A DNA stretch of 64,000 nucleotides from Amycolatopsis orientalis DSM 43388 (GTDB lineage: Bacteria; Actinomycetota; Actinomycetes; Mycobacteriales; Pseudonocardiaceae), in the NCBI RefSeq assembly GCF_000411975.1, contig NZ_ASXG01000120.1, forward strand, positions 62,001 to 126,000, given 5' to 3'. The number at the start of each line of letters is the position of its first letter. Positions within the stretch are counted from its first letter, which is position 1. Positions 26,668 to 34,876 of the stretch are shown piece after piece. A program made the position numbers and the translations under genes. Below the pieces are notes generated by a model. That model worked only from the letters and a program-made list of their open reading frames with translations. It ran no database searches and was not told the origin of the DNA.

Positions 26668-27878
26668 AGCGAAACCTCATAGGCTCGCTGGTAGTCCAAA
26701 CGCGACACTGAGACGACCTCGTCGCCGCGGACCACGACTTCAGTCGGCGCGGGACGGCCGAGGAAGCTGATCAGACTCGCGGTGACGCCGTACGCACCGA
26801 CATTCGGCACGGTAAGCAGGTCGCCGGCGGACAGCTCGGGCAGCTTCGCGGTCTTCGAGAGCGAGTCGCCCGGAGTGCACAGTGGACCGACGAGCTGCCC
26901 CGGCTGGTCTCCCGTCTGCTCGACTCCGACCGCGGCAGGAAGCAGGCGCCCGATCCCGGAAAGCCCGCCGACCACGTTGATTCCGGCGTCGAGAATGACG
27001 AACCGGTGCCCCCGGCTCTCCTTCACGTTCACCACCCCGGCCAGCAGCGTCCCGCAGGTGCCGGACAGGTAGCGGCCGGACTCGCAGGCCAGCTCGACCT
27101 CGCCGCTGCGCCATTCGGGCAGGTAGAGGTCGAGCAGCTGCGCCAAACCGGTGCGCAGCTTCGGGTAGTCGGTGCGCTCGCCCGGAACCGCATACGGCGA
27201 CGAGAAGCCGCCGCCGATGTCGAGCAGTTCCAGCGGAAGCCCGGTTTCCTGGCGTAACTGCGCGGCGGACTGCAGCACGAACTCGTACTCGCCGAGCAGC
27301 GCGTCCTCGTCCTGCGCGTTGCTCATGGTGAAGAAGTGCGCGCCGACGACCTTCGCCCCGGAGACCGCCTTGAACAGCGGCATTAGCTCGGGCAGCGTCT
27401 CGGCGTCGACGCCGAACTGCGATGGACGGCCCATCATCCGGATACCGGTCGACGCGCTGCCCTGCGTGGTGTTCACCCGCAACAGGCACCGCGCGACGGT
27501 GTCCTGCCGCTGCGCCGCGGCCCCGACGTGCTGCAGGTCAGTCAGCGATTCCACAGAGAACAGCCGGACGCCCGCGGCGATCGCCGCGTCCAGCTCGCCG
27601 TCGGTTTTGCCCGGGCCGGTGTAGAGGATGTCCTCCGCAGCGAACCCGGCGGTCAGCGCGTTGGCCAGCTCGCCGGTCGAGCTGATCTCCGCACGGCAAC
27701 CGCCCTCGCGCAGTTCACGGGCGATCTCCGGATGCGGGTTGGCCTTCAGCGCGTAGTAGACCGCGAACCCCTCCGGGAGCAGCCCGAACAGCTGATCGCG
27801 CGACTGGGCGGTCACGTCCAGGTCGTACACGTAAGCCGGCGTGCCGTACCGGGCGGCCAGCTCGTCGTACTTGCTCAT
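26664..27878 (-). CDS. PLP-dependent decarboxylase, VinO-like
   Basis: A 404-residue fold-type III decarboxylase of the ornithine/diaminopimelate family. In vicenistatin biosynthesis the homologue decarboxylates 3-methylaspartyl-ACP to 3-aminoisobutyryl-ACP. Seen: the PLP lysine in YYALKANPHPEI near residue 46, the glycine loop LLDIGGGFSSPY, the barrel-closing CESGRYL and the C-terminal GAYGVTAS that contacts PLP. The ATG overlaps the stop of the ligase upstream (ATGA). A free-amino-acid decarboxylase is possible by fold, but the neighbours favour an ACP-bound substrate. Confidence 0.9.
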   Translation of the reverse strand: MSKYDELAARYGTPAYVYDLDVTAQSRDQLFGLLPEGFAVYYALKANPHPEIARELREGGCRAEISSTGELANALTAGFAAEDILYTGPGKTDGELDAAIAAGVRLFSVESLTDLQHVGAAAQRQDTVARCLLRVNTTQGSASTGIRMMGRPSQFGVDAETLPELMPLFKAVSGAKVVGAHFFTMSNAQDEDALLGEYEFVLQSAAQLRQETGLPLELLDIGGGFSSPYAVPGERTDYPKLRTGLAQLLDLYLPEWRSGEVELACESGRYLSGTCGTLLAGVVNVKESRGHRFVILDAGINVVGGLSGIGRLLPAAVGVEQTGDQPGQLVGPLCTPGDSLSKTAKLPELSAGDLLTVPNVGAYGVTASLISFLGRPAPTEVVVRGDEVVSVSRLDYQRAYEVSL

Positions 27879-29335
27879 TTGCGGGCACCTTCCACCAGCA
27901 GGGCGAGTTCCTTGGTCGCGTTCTTGCCGTGCGCGGTCAGCGGGAACTCGTCCACGACGTGGCACAGCGCGGGCACCTTCTGCGGCTCAAGCCGCTGAGC
28001 CAGTTCCTTGAGCACGGTGGTCGGCGGCAGGTCGCTCTCCACGCAGATCGCCAGGTCCCGCGTCTCGCTCGGCGGGATCGCACCCGCCGCGCGCACGCCC
28101 GGGATGTCCATCGCGGCCGCCTCGATCTCCAAAGTGGACATCCGGATTCCCTTGCGCTTGAACATGTCGTCGCGGCGGCCCTCGAAGTAGAGGTAGCCGT
28201 CGTCGTCGAGCCGGCCGTAATCGCCGGTGTGCAGCCGCAGCTCGCCGGTGGCCTCGTCGCGGCGGAAGGCTCGCGCGGACAGCTCCGGGGCGCGCCAGTA
28301 GCCGGGCATCACGTGCGGTCCGGCGGCCACGATCTCGCCGATTTCCCCAGCGGGCAACGAAGTTCCGTCGGCAGCGAGAATGTGCACGGTCGTTCCGGGC
28401 AGCGGAAGGCCGGACGAACCCGGCCGCTCCGCGTCTTCCTCGGGCGGCATGATGGTGATCCGCTTGCACTCGGTCTGGCCGAACTGCCGGACGACCCGCA
28501 CGCCGGGGAAAGCGGTGCGAAGCTTCTCGATGGTCGAATCCGGCAGCGCCGCACCGGTGTTCGTGAACAGCCGCACCGGAGCGGGTTCGCCGCTGTCGCG
28601 CTCGGCGAGCGTGGCGATCATCGTCGCGAGCGAAGGCACGATCGGGACGACCGTCGCGCCGACCTCGCGCATCCGCTGCAGCAGGCGGAGATCCGACTCG
28701 GCGTCGGCCAGCACGATCTCGCTCCGGCCCAACGTCGAGAGCAGGACTTTGTAGAGGCCGTAGTCCCAGGACATCGGGAACCGGCAGAAGACGACGTCGT
28801 CCTGGCGGTAGCCGAGCACCGCCTGGATCGCGCCGGCCGCGAAGGTGACCTGCCGGTGCGGCCCGATGACGCCCTTGGGCGCGGCCGTGCTGCCGGAGGT
28901 GTAAACGAGTACCGCGACGTCGTCCAGTTCGACCTCAGTGGGCTCGACGCGCGTCGCTTCGCGGTAAGCCTTCTCGACTTCCGTCCACAATGGAGCGAAC
29001 TGTCCGGAATGGACGACCAGCACCGGTTCGGCGTTCTCGACGACGGAATCGAAGTGGAACTGCTTCATCGCCGGGTTGATCGGCACGAATACCGCGCCCC
29101 GGCGGGAAGTGCCGTGGAAGAGCGCGACGAGCGCCCGGTCCGTCGGCAGCTGCACCACGACGCGATCGCCGCGCCCGACCCCGCGCCGCGCGAGCACCGC
29201 CTCCACCGCGTGACTCCAAGCGGCCAGCTCGGCATACGTCCACACCCCCGTCCGGTCGCGCACCGCGGCGGCGTCCGGCGCGCTGGCCGCCGCCGCGTCG
29301 AGCAGGGCATGGACGAGAGAACCGGATTCGTTCAC
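27875..29335 (-). CDS. Beta-amino-acid ligase (VinN-like, 3-methylaspartate to ACP)
   Basis: A 486-residue stand-alone adenylating enzyme. Seen: A3 loop VYTSGSTAAPKG, A7-like LHTGDYGRLDDDG, A8 KRKGIRMSTLEIE and the A10 lysine in HGKNATKEL. At residues 188-194 it has MSWDYGL; an aspartate at this point is the residue that, as I recall from VinN-type enzymes, holds the beta-amino group of the substrate. The predicted reaction is ATP-dependent transfer of 3-methylaspartate to the stand-alone ACP. The GTG at 29,335 was chosen because GGGAG sits 8 nt upstream; upstream frame extension lacks a site. It is the first gene of an operon running through the decarboxylase, mutase and P450, with a doubled TAGGGG box 97 nt before the start. 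Confidence 0.9.
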   Translation of the reverse strand: MNESGSLVHALLDAAAASAPDAAAVRDRTGVWTYAELAAWSHAVEAVLARRGVGRGDRVVVQLPTDRALVALFHGTSRRGAVFVPINPAMKQFHFDSVVENAEPVLVVHSGQFAPLWTEVEKAYREATRVEPTEVELDDVAVLVYTSGSTAAPKGVIGPHRQVTFAAGAIQAVLGYRQDDVVFCRFPMSWDYGLYKVLLSTLGRSEIVLADAESDLRLLQRMREVGATVVPIVPSLATMIATLAERDSGEPAPVRLFTNTGAALPDSTIEKLRTAFPGVRVVRQFGQTECKRITIMPPEEDAERPGSSGLPLPGTTVHILAADGTSLPAGEIGEIVAAGPHVMPGYWRAPELSARAFRRDEATGELRLHTGDYGRLDDDGYLYFEGRRDDMFKRKGIRMSTLEIEAAAMDIPGVRAAGAIPPSETRDLAICVESDLPPTTVLKELAQRLEPQKVPALCHVVDEFPLTAHGKNATKELALLVEGARK

Positions 29336-29431
29336 GACTGCCACTCCCGAAAGGATTCGTAGAATCACCGTGCCTGCGCGGGACAGCTCCCCGACGTCGG
29401 AAAGTTATCCGCGCGCAGGCGGTGATCCACA

Positions 29432-29447
29432 CCCCTAACGGCCCCTA
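29432..29447 (-). promoter_or_regulatory. Double TAGGGG box before the VinN-like gene
   Basis: On the minus strand it reads TAGGGGCCGTTAGGGG: two hexamers 10 bp apart, one helical turn, ending 97 nt upstream of the start codon. An almost identical pair occurs at 40,483-40,498 before the thioesterase-carboxylase operon, at the same distance and orientation. It is probably the site of an activator that binds direct repeats. The regulator is unknown. Confidence 0.55.
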
Positions 29448-29477
29448 GCTGGCGCTCTGCCGGTCCTCGCGCAAAAG

Positions 29478-29528
29478 CCGTGAAGGGCTCCTCGCAGGAA
29501 TCTGGTTCCCGCAAGGAGCCCTTCACGG
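29478..29528. terminator. Long hairpin after the aminoacyl-ligase gene
   Basis: Arms CCGTGAAGGGCTCCTCGC and GCAAGGAGCCCTTCACGG pair over 18 bp with one mismatch around a 15-nt loop that itself holds GGAA/TTCC. It begins 5 nt beyond the stop codon of the VinM-like gene on the minus strand, so it most likely ends that transcript and separates it from the VinN-led operon. Confidence 0.75.
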
Positions 29529-29533
29529 ACGCG

Positions 29534-31024
29534 TCAGGCAGGGACGGGACTCAGCAGGTCGGCGGCGCGGGCGGCGAGCGTCTTCCGGTCGATTTTGCGG
29601 TTGGAATTCAGCGGGAACGCCTCGACGTGCTCGTACCGCCGCGGGATCACGCCCTCGGGCAGCACCGCCCGCAACGCCCGCACCAGTTCGAGCACCGGCC
29701 GCTGCGGCCCGGTGTAGAAGACGAACAGCTCGGTCCCGCTTTCGCCTTGCACCCCGAGCGCCACCGCGTCCACGCCGCAGTCCCGCAGCGCGTGCTCCAC
29801 CTCGGTCAGCTCCACGCGCCAGCCGAGCACCTGCACCTGCGAATCGAGCCGCCCCAGGTACGCCAGGTCGTCCCCGCCGAGGCGGCGCACGCGGTCGCCG
29901 GTGCGGTAGAACCGGCGGCCGTCGCGGTCGAGGAACCGGCCCTTCTCGTCGGCCGGGTCGAGATAGCCCGGCGTCAGCTGCGGGCCGGCGATGGCCAGTT
30001 CGCCCTCGCCCGCCTCGTTCTCGTCGAGCAGCAGGTACTCGTGTCCCTCGTGCACCGCGCCGATCGGCACCACGCCGTTCACCGCGATCCGCGGCGTTTC
30101 CTCGTCGTCCCACCGGTATCCGGCGACGGTGATGGTCAGCTCCGTGGGCCCGTAGAGGTTCTCGGTCACGGAGTTGCCCGCCGCCGCGCGCCAGTCCGCG
30201 GTGTCCCGGACGGTCAGCGCTTCCCCGGCGAAGAAGCTCCACCGCAGGCCCGGCATCGCGCCCGGGGCGAGCCGTCCGGTGCGGCGCACCAGGTCGATCG
30301 CGCTCGGCGTGGAGAACCACACGGTGAGGCCGCGTTCCGCCACGAACGCCGGCACGTTCCGGTATGCCGCCGCGGGCAGGACCACCGCTTCCGCACCCGC
30401 GCCCCACGCGCAGAAGAGGTCGAACATCGCGCAGTCGAAGTTCAGGTCGAACGTCTGGGAGAAGACATCGTCCGGCGTGAAGTCGTACCGCGCGTCGAGC
30501 AGCCCGAAGTAGTGCTCGGTGGAGCCGTGCCCGATCCGGACTCCCTTCGGCCGTCCGGTGGACCCCGAGGTGAAAAGCACGTACGCGGAATCCTCGGCCC
30601 GCACGTCCTTCGGCGCGGTCAGTGCCTGGTGCGGCTGCAACTTGGTGCTTTCCGGAGCCAAGACGGTCTTCACCGGCGGAGCCACGGTCAGGCCGCGTTC
30701 GTCGGCGATGAGCGCGTCCACCTCCGCCGCCTCGACCATCTGCGCGGTCCGGGCCGCCGGAAAGTCCGGCCGCAGCGGGACGACCGTCGCCCCCGCATAC
30801 AGCCCGGCCAGAATCCCGGCGTAGGCGGTCACGCCCTTCCCAGCTAGCACCCCTACCGTGCGTGCGCCGGACTCCGCCAGCGCACCGCCCCACAGCAGCG
30901 CCCGCTCGTGCAGCTCGCCGTAGGTCAGCGACTGCCCGCCGACGCTGACCGCGGGCCGGGACTCGGAACGGGCCAGCCCGCGCAGAAACCGCGCGTGCAG
31001 TCCCGAGGTGGTCGTCGTGTCCAT
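29534..31024 (-). CDS. Aminoacyl-ACP ligase (VinM-like amino acid adenylating enzyme)
   Basis: A 496-residue AMP-forming ligase closest in pattern to NRPS adenylation domains and DltA. Seen: A3 LFTSGSTGRPKG, the A5-type NLYGPTE, A7 YRTGDRVRRL, A8 GRLDSQVQVLGWRVEL and A10 NSNRKIDRKTL. In the vicenistatin route VinM attaches L-alanine to the amino group of 3-aminoisobutyryl-ACP, protecting the amine during chain extension; that role is inferred here. GGAGG lies 6 nt before the chosen ATG; an ATG 15 nt further upstream is in frame but lacks a site. It is divergent from the ACP gene across 233 bp and followed by a strong hairpin, so it may be transcribed alone. Confidence 0.88.
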   Translation of the reverse strand: MDTTTTSGLHARFLRGLARSESRPAVSVGGQSLTYGELHERALLWGGALAESGARTVGVLAGKGVTAYAGILAGLYAGATVVPLRPDFPAARTAQMVEAAEVDALIADERGLTVAPPVKTVLAPESTKLQPHQALTAPKDVRAEDSAYVLFTSGSTGRPKGVRIGHGSTEHYFGLLDARYDFTPDDVFSQTFDLNFDCAMFDLFCAWGAGAEAVVLPAAAYRNVPAFVAERGLTVWFSTPSAIDLVRRTGRLAPGAMPGLRWSFFAGEALTVRDTADWRAAAGNSVTENLYGPTELTITVAGYRWDDEETPRIAVNGVVPIGAVHEGHEYLLLDENEAGEGELAIAGPQLTPGYLDPADEKGRFLDRDGRRFYRTGDRVRRLGGDDLAYLGRLDSQVQVLGWRVELTEVEHALRDCGVDAVALGVQGESGTELFVFYTGPQRPVLELVRALRAVLPEGVIPRRYEHVEAFPLNSNRKIDRKTLAARAADLLSPVPA

Positions 31025-31144
31025 CGTGGTCCTCCGCATACTGTGCCGATCGCTGCTGACCCGACCACAGTCACGGCCTCATGGCTTCGCGGCAACGGTT
31101 GCGTTCCGGGTCGGGGGTCGGCCTTCTGGTGGCCGGATGAGCAA

Positions 31145-31150
31145 TAGGGG
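31145..31150 (+). promoter_or_regulatory. TAGGGG box in the ligase/ACP divergent region
   Basis: ATAGGGGTCCC lies 108 nt upstream of the stand-alone ACP start and points towards it, within the 233-bp gap between the VinM-like and VinL-like genes. It is a single copy with no clear second hexamer 10 bp away. The gap also contains GCAACGGTTGC, a short near-palindrome. Promoter elements were not recognised. Confidence 0.4.
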
Positions 31151-31257
31151 TCCCGACGCGTCGCCCGGACACGGCGGCGCGGGGTAAGGTTCAAAACCGA
31201 ACCGGGCGGTCGGTTTCCCTGCCTGGTGAAGTGCCCGACCCAGCCACCGGAGTAGCC

Positions 31258-31503
31258 ATGTGGGACAGCTCTTTCGACGAAGTCCTCCGTCCGTACCTGC
31301 CGTTCCTGCCCGCCGACGAGGCGCTGAAGCCCGAGACCCCGCTCAAGGAGTACGGCCTCGACTCGCTCGCCACCGTGGAACTGCTGGCCGTGCTGGAGGA
31401 GAAGTACAACGTCCGGTTCTCCGACGACGCGCTGAACCTGGAGACGTTCGAGAACCCCGGACGCCTCTGGACGACGCTGTCGCACCTGCAGCCGGCTAGC
31501 TGA
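31258..31503 (+). CDS. Stand-alone acyl carrier protein, VinL-like
   Basis: An 81-residue carrier protein. The phosphopantetheine serine is in EYGLDSLATVEL near residue 40; helices before and after match the four-helix ACP fold. In this family it carries the beta-amino acid while it is ligated, decarboxylated and capped, before transfer to the PKS loading ACP. The ATG at 31,258 has GGAG 5 nt upstream; a GTG at 31,231 is in frame but adds residues unlike an ACP. It is the only starter gene on the plus strand, and its 3' end overlaps the end of the acyltransferase gene by 8 bp tail to tail. Confidence 0.92.
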   Translation: MWDSSFDEVLRPYLPFLPADEALKPETPLKEYGLDSLATVELLAVLEEKYNVRFSDDALNLETFENPGRLWTTLSHLQPAS

Positions 31504-32455
31504 CCCGCGAGGGACCCGCGCCGCGCCGCCGCGGCTGCAGCGCGAGCCGCGGGTTCACCGTGGTCACCTCGAACCGGCTGGTCGTGGCCCGGACACGGCC
31601 GAACAGCGTGTCCGGCCCGGCCACCCACAGCTTGCGCACGCCGAGCTGTTCGAGCGACGACACGACGTCCGGCCAGCGCAGCGGCTCGACGATGCTGTCC
31701 AGCAGCATCGTGCGGACCTGCTCGCCGGACCGCAGCACCGAACCGTCCTGGTCAGCGACGATCGGAAGGAGGGGATCATGGAAGTCGAGGCCGCCGAGCA
31801 CCTCGTCCTCGGCCTTGCGCCGCAACGCGCCGAACGCGCGCGAATGCAGCGGAGGACGCATCGTGTACAGCGACAGCCCGCCCATGCCCCGCACGGTCTG
31901 CTTGAGCCAGTCGAGGTTCCGCTCCCGCACCGAGACCATGTAGAAGTCGTGGTCGATGTAGCAGGAGATGTCCGACCATTCGCCGCGGCCGTCGAGTTCG
32001 GTCAGCGCGTCGCGCAGTTTCTCCTCCGGCGTGCGGACGAACGAGTGCGTCACGACGTCGGTGTGCTCGGTCGCGAAGAACTCCTCGAGGCACCGCGCGA
32101 GCTTCGCGGTCATCCACACCGCGTCCGGGAAGGTCAGCGAACCGGCGTACACGCTGGCCGGTTTCTCGCCGAAACTCGGGCCGGTGCAGTAGTCCGGGCT
32201 CATCCCGTACTCCTGTTCGGCCCATTCGGCGAGCGCGACGCAGGTGAGCATGAACCCGACCTGGGCGTACTCGGAATAGTCGCCCTCGGCCTCGCGGAAG
32301 CGGTCGACCAGCGAGTAGCCCAGCCGGTCGTCGGCGTCCTTGATGAGCCTGCGCGCGAACGGGTTGATGAGCAGGAACTTGCCGAAGTCGACGAACCGGC
32401 ACGGGCTCATCCCGGGGAACACGACCGCCGATCCGGCCTGGCTGGCCTCATCCAT
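31496..32455 (-). CDS. Acyltransferase moving the starter to the PKS, VinK-like
   Basis: A 319-residue discrete acyltransferase with a malonyl-transferase-type fold. The nucleophile lies in TGPSFGEK (Ser near 94; the usual motif is GHSxG), and the partner histidine is in PPLHSRAF near residue 204. The homologous VinK passes the dipeptidyl starter from the stand-alone ACP to the loading ACP of the first PKS, which fits the lone loading ACP seen there. The Pro before the Ser replaces the His of malonyl-specific enzymes, supporting a non-malonyl substrate. Its start overlaps the amidohydrolase stop by 8 bp. Confidence 0.88.
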   Translation of the reverse strand: MDEASQAGSAVVFPGMSPCRFVDFGKFLLINPFARRLIKDADDRLGYSLVDRFREAEGDYSEYAQVGFMLTCVALAEWAEQEYGMSPDYCTGPSFGEKPASVYAGSLTFPDAVWMTAKLARCLEEFFATEHTDVVTHSFVRTPEEKLRDALTELDGRGEWSDISCYIDHDFYMVSVRERNLDWLKQTVRGMGGLSLYTMRPPLHSRAFGALRRKAEDEVLGGLDFHDPLLPIVADQDGSVLRSGEQVRTMLLDSIVEPLRWPDVVSSLEQLGVRKLWVAGPDTLFGRVRATTSRFEVTTVNPRLALQPRRRGAGPSRVS

Positions 32456-33380
32456 GACTGGCGACCTCTCTTTCGGCGGGGGAATGGACTTCCTGCAGGA
32501 ATCCCAGCAGGACTTCGCGGAACCGTTCCGGCTCCTCGAGATGGGGGACGTGGCTCGACTCCGGGAGGATCTCCCAGCGCACGTCGTGGATCCGGTCGTA
32601 GTACGGCTGCACGGTCGCCGGGGTGGCCTCGTCGTGCGCGCCGGAGATGAGCAGGGTCGGCGCCTCGATGTCGTCGAGGCGGTCGATCACCGAATAGTCC
32701 GCGAGCGTGCCGGTGACGGTGAACTCGCTGGGGCCGTTCATCACCGAGTAGACGGTGTTGTTGTCGGCCATCTCCATGAACGAGGCGAGATAGTCGGCCG
32801 GCCACGGCAGGACCCGGCAGACGTGCCGGTCGTAGAAGACGCGCATGAGGTCGAAGTACTCCTGCGTGTCCGTCGTGCCGGCGGCCTCGTGCGCCCGCAG
32901 GCCCTCGTCGACGCCGGGCGGCAGCAGCGCGCGCAGCCGGTCCATCTCGCTGCGCCACAGCTCGTACGACGCCGGCGAGTTGGCGATCACCAGCCCGCGC
33001 AGGCCGTCCGGGCGCTCGGCGGCGTGCCGCGCGACGACCAGGCCGCCCCACGACTGTCCATAGAGGACGTAGTTGTCCTCGATGCCGAGCCGGTGCACCA
33101 GGTTGTCCAGCTCGTCGCCGAACAGCTCCGGATTCCAGAACCCCGGTTCGGCGTCCGGCAGCCGGGTGGACCCGCCGCTGCCGAGCTGGTCGTAGTGCAC
33201 GACCGGGAAGCCGTGCTCGGCGAGTCCGGCCAGGCTCAGCAGGTAGTCGTGCGTGCTGCCCGGCCCGCCGTGCACCACGACCACGGCGGGGGCCGCTCCT
33301 CCCGGTTGCCCGGTGATCCGGTACCAGGTGCGGTGCTCGCCGAACGGGACCCAGCCTTTCGCGGTGGGCGCCACGGCCAT
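32448..33380 (-). CDS. Proline-iminopeptidase-like amidohydrolase, VinJ-like
   Basis: A 310-residue alpha/beta hydrolase. Seen: VVHGGPGSTHDYL, DQLGSGGS, the nucleophile GQSWGG and the late SSHVPHLEEPERF histidine, all typical of proline iminopeptidases. In vicenistatin-type pathways this enzyme removes the protecting aminoacyl group from the finished chain so that the freed amine can close the macrolactam. The ATG at 33,380 was chosen because GAGG lies 8 nt upstream; the ATG two codons earlier is too close to that site. It is first in a two-gene unit with the acyltransferase. Confidence 0.88.
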   Translation of the reverse strand: MAVAPTAKGWVPFGEHRTWYRITGQPGGAAPAVVVVHGGPGSTHDYLLSLAGLAEHGFPVVHYDQLGSGGSTRLPDAEPGFWNPELFGDELDNLVHRLGIEDNYVLYGQSWGGLVVARHAAERPDGLRGLVIANSPASYELWRSEMDRLRALLPPGVDEGLRAHEAAGTTDTQEYFDLMRVFYDRHVCRVLPWPADYLASFMEMADNNTVYSVMNGPSEFTVTGTLADYSVIDRLDDIEAPTLLISGAHDEATPATVQPYYDRIHDVRWEILPESSHVPHLEEPERFREVLLGFLQEVHSPAEREVASHG

Positions 33381-33473
33381 GCTCATCACCTCGTTCGCTT
33401 CCCTCGTGCCTCTCCGGCGCGGCGCGGCCGGATCCGGATACCTGTCTATCCGCCGCGGCCCGCGCGCCACTAG

Positions 33474-33479
33474 CCCCTA
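33474..33479 (-). promoter_or_regulatory. TAGGGG box before the VinJ-like gene
   Basis: On the minus strand TTAGGGGCTAG lies 94 nt upstream of the amidohydrolase start, matching the spacing and orientation of the doubled boxes at 29,432 and 40,483. The surrounding CCCCTTAGGGG is itself a palindrome. A further TAGGGG (minus) at 33,532-33,537 lies inside AGGGGCCCCT, 76 nt before the divergent glycosyltransferase. The 233-bp gap probably holds promoters for both directions. Confidence 0.45.
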
Positions 33480-33613
33480 AGGGGCATCTAAAGCCGGTCC
33501 AAACCCGCCTTCCCCGCGCCGGATTCAGGGGCCCCTACCGGGTGGGCGAGGCGGCCGCGCGGACCTACCGTTTCCGTTGTCCTGCCGCACCTACGAATCC
33601 CGGAGCTGCCGCG

Positions 33614-34876
33614 ATGCGCGTGATGCTGATGGTCTTCCCGACGAGGACGCACGTTTACAGCATGGCTCCGCTGGGCTGGGCGCTGGCCGCGGCCGGGCAC
33701 GAGGTGCGCTTCGTCGGGCAGCGCAACCCGCGCGAGGTCGCGTCGTTCGCCGAAACCGGGTTGGACGCCATGTGGTTCGGCGACGAACTCGACATCGCCC
33801 GGCACCGCCAGCTGCAGGTCGACGGCAACAACGCGATGCAGGGCGACTTCCGGATCTCCGAAAGCCGTCCCGAGCGCTACACCGACGAGTACGTGCGCAA
33901 CGTGTACGAGCACTGGGTCGACGTGTTCCGCTGGACCACGCCGGATTCGCTGCTCGACGAACTCGTCCGCTTCGCCCGGCAGTGGCAGCCGGACCTCGTG
34001 GTGTGGGACCCGATGATCTACGCCGCGCCGATCGTCGCGCACGCGCTCGGGGTGCCGCACCTGCGGATGATGTACGCCGCCGACCAGACCGCCCGCATCG
34101 GCGCGCAGTACCGCGACCTCAGAGCCAGCCGTCCGGAAGACACGTCGCCGGACCCGTTCGTGACGTGGATGTCCGCCGCGGTCGGCCGGTTCGGCGCGGA
34201 CTACGACGAAACCCTCCGCTACGGCGTGCGGACCATCGACTGCCATCCGTCCTATCTGCGGTACGACGGCGTGGACGTCGACTACCTGCCGGCCCGGTTC
34301 GTGCCGCAGAACAAGCCGATGGCGATCCCGTCGTGGGTGCTGGAGCAGCCGGAGCGGCCGCGGGTGATGCTCACCCTCGGCATCTCGAACCGGCAGGTGC
34401 TCGGCGTCGAGGAAACCTCCGTCGGAGACCTGCTGGACGGACTCGCCGATCTCGACCTCGAAGTGATCGCCACGCTGAACGCGAGCCAGCTCGCGTCCGT
34501 GCGCACGATCCCGGACAACGTCCGCGCGGTCGATTTCGTGCCGATGAACGAACTCCTCGCTTCGTGCTCCGCGATAGTGCACCAGGGCGGCGGCGCGACG
34601 ATCGGCAACGCGGTCGTGAACGGCGTCCCGCAGCTCGTCATCCCGGGCACCACGTGGAGCGAACGCGGTTCGGCGGTGGCTCAGGTGAAGCGCGGCAACG
34701 GCTTGCTGGTGGACCTCGAGGACGTGACGCCCGCGAGCGTCCGAGCGGGAGTGCGCCGGCTGCTGGAGGAACCGTCCTTTCGGGAATGTGCGCTCGAGGT
34801 GCGCGACGAGATGCTGGCGACGCCCACCCTCGACGACCTCGTGCCGGAACTGGAACGGATCGCGCGATGCCCGTGA
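33614..34876 (+). CDS. Glycosyltransferase of the macrolide type (GT-B, family 1)
   Basis: A 420-residue glycosyltransferase of the DesVII/EryCIII/VinC group that transfers an NDP-deoxysugar to a polyketide aglycone. The N-terminal acceptor domain starts with FPTRTHVYSMAPLGWALAAAGHEV-type sequence, and the C-terminal donor domain has VDFVPMNELLASCSAIVHQGGG and GVPQLVIPG. The usual HHGG reads HQGG here. The ATG at 33,614 has GGAG 8 nt upstream. No sugar-nucleotide genes are in the window, so the donor must be made elsewhere. Its last 10 bp overlap the histidine kinase gene, tying sugar transfer to a two-component system in one transcript. Confidence 0.9.
   Translation: MRVMLMVFPTRTHVYSMAPLGWALAAAGHEVRFVGQRNPREVASFAETGLDAMWFGDELDIARHRQLQVDGNNAMQGDFRISESRPERYTDEYVRNVYEHWVDVFRWTTPDSLLDELVRFARQWQPDLVVWDPMIYAAPIVAHALGVPHLRMMYAADQTARIGAQYRDLRASRPEDTSPDPFVTWMSAAVGRFGADYDETLRYGVRTIDCHPSYLRYDGVDVDYLPARFVPQNKPMAIPSWVLEQPERPRVMLTLGISNRQVLGVEETSVGDLLDGLADLDLEVIATLNASQLASVRTIPDNVRAVDFVPMNELLASCSAIVHQGGGATIGNAVVNGVPQLVIPGTTWSERGSAVAQVKRGNGLLVDLEDVTPASVRAGVRRLLEEPSFRECALEVRDEMLATPTLDDLVPELERIARCP

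Noticed and set aside
26195..26680. N-terminal extension of the mutase large subunit
   Set aside because: Lies in another frame of the small-subunit gene; the GTGA junction with GGAGGG marks the true start.
31231..31257. Upstream GTG start for the stand-alone ACP
   Set aside because: Adds nine residues unlike carrier proteins and lacks the GGAG placed before the ATG at 31,258.
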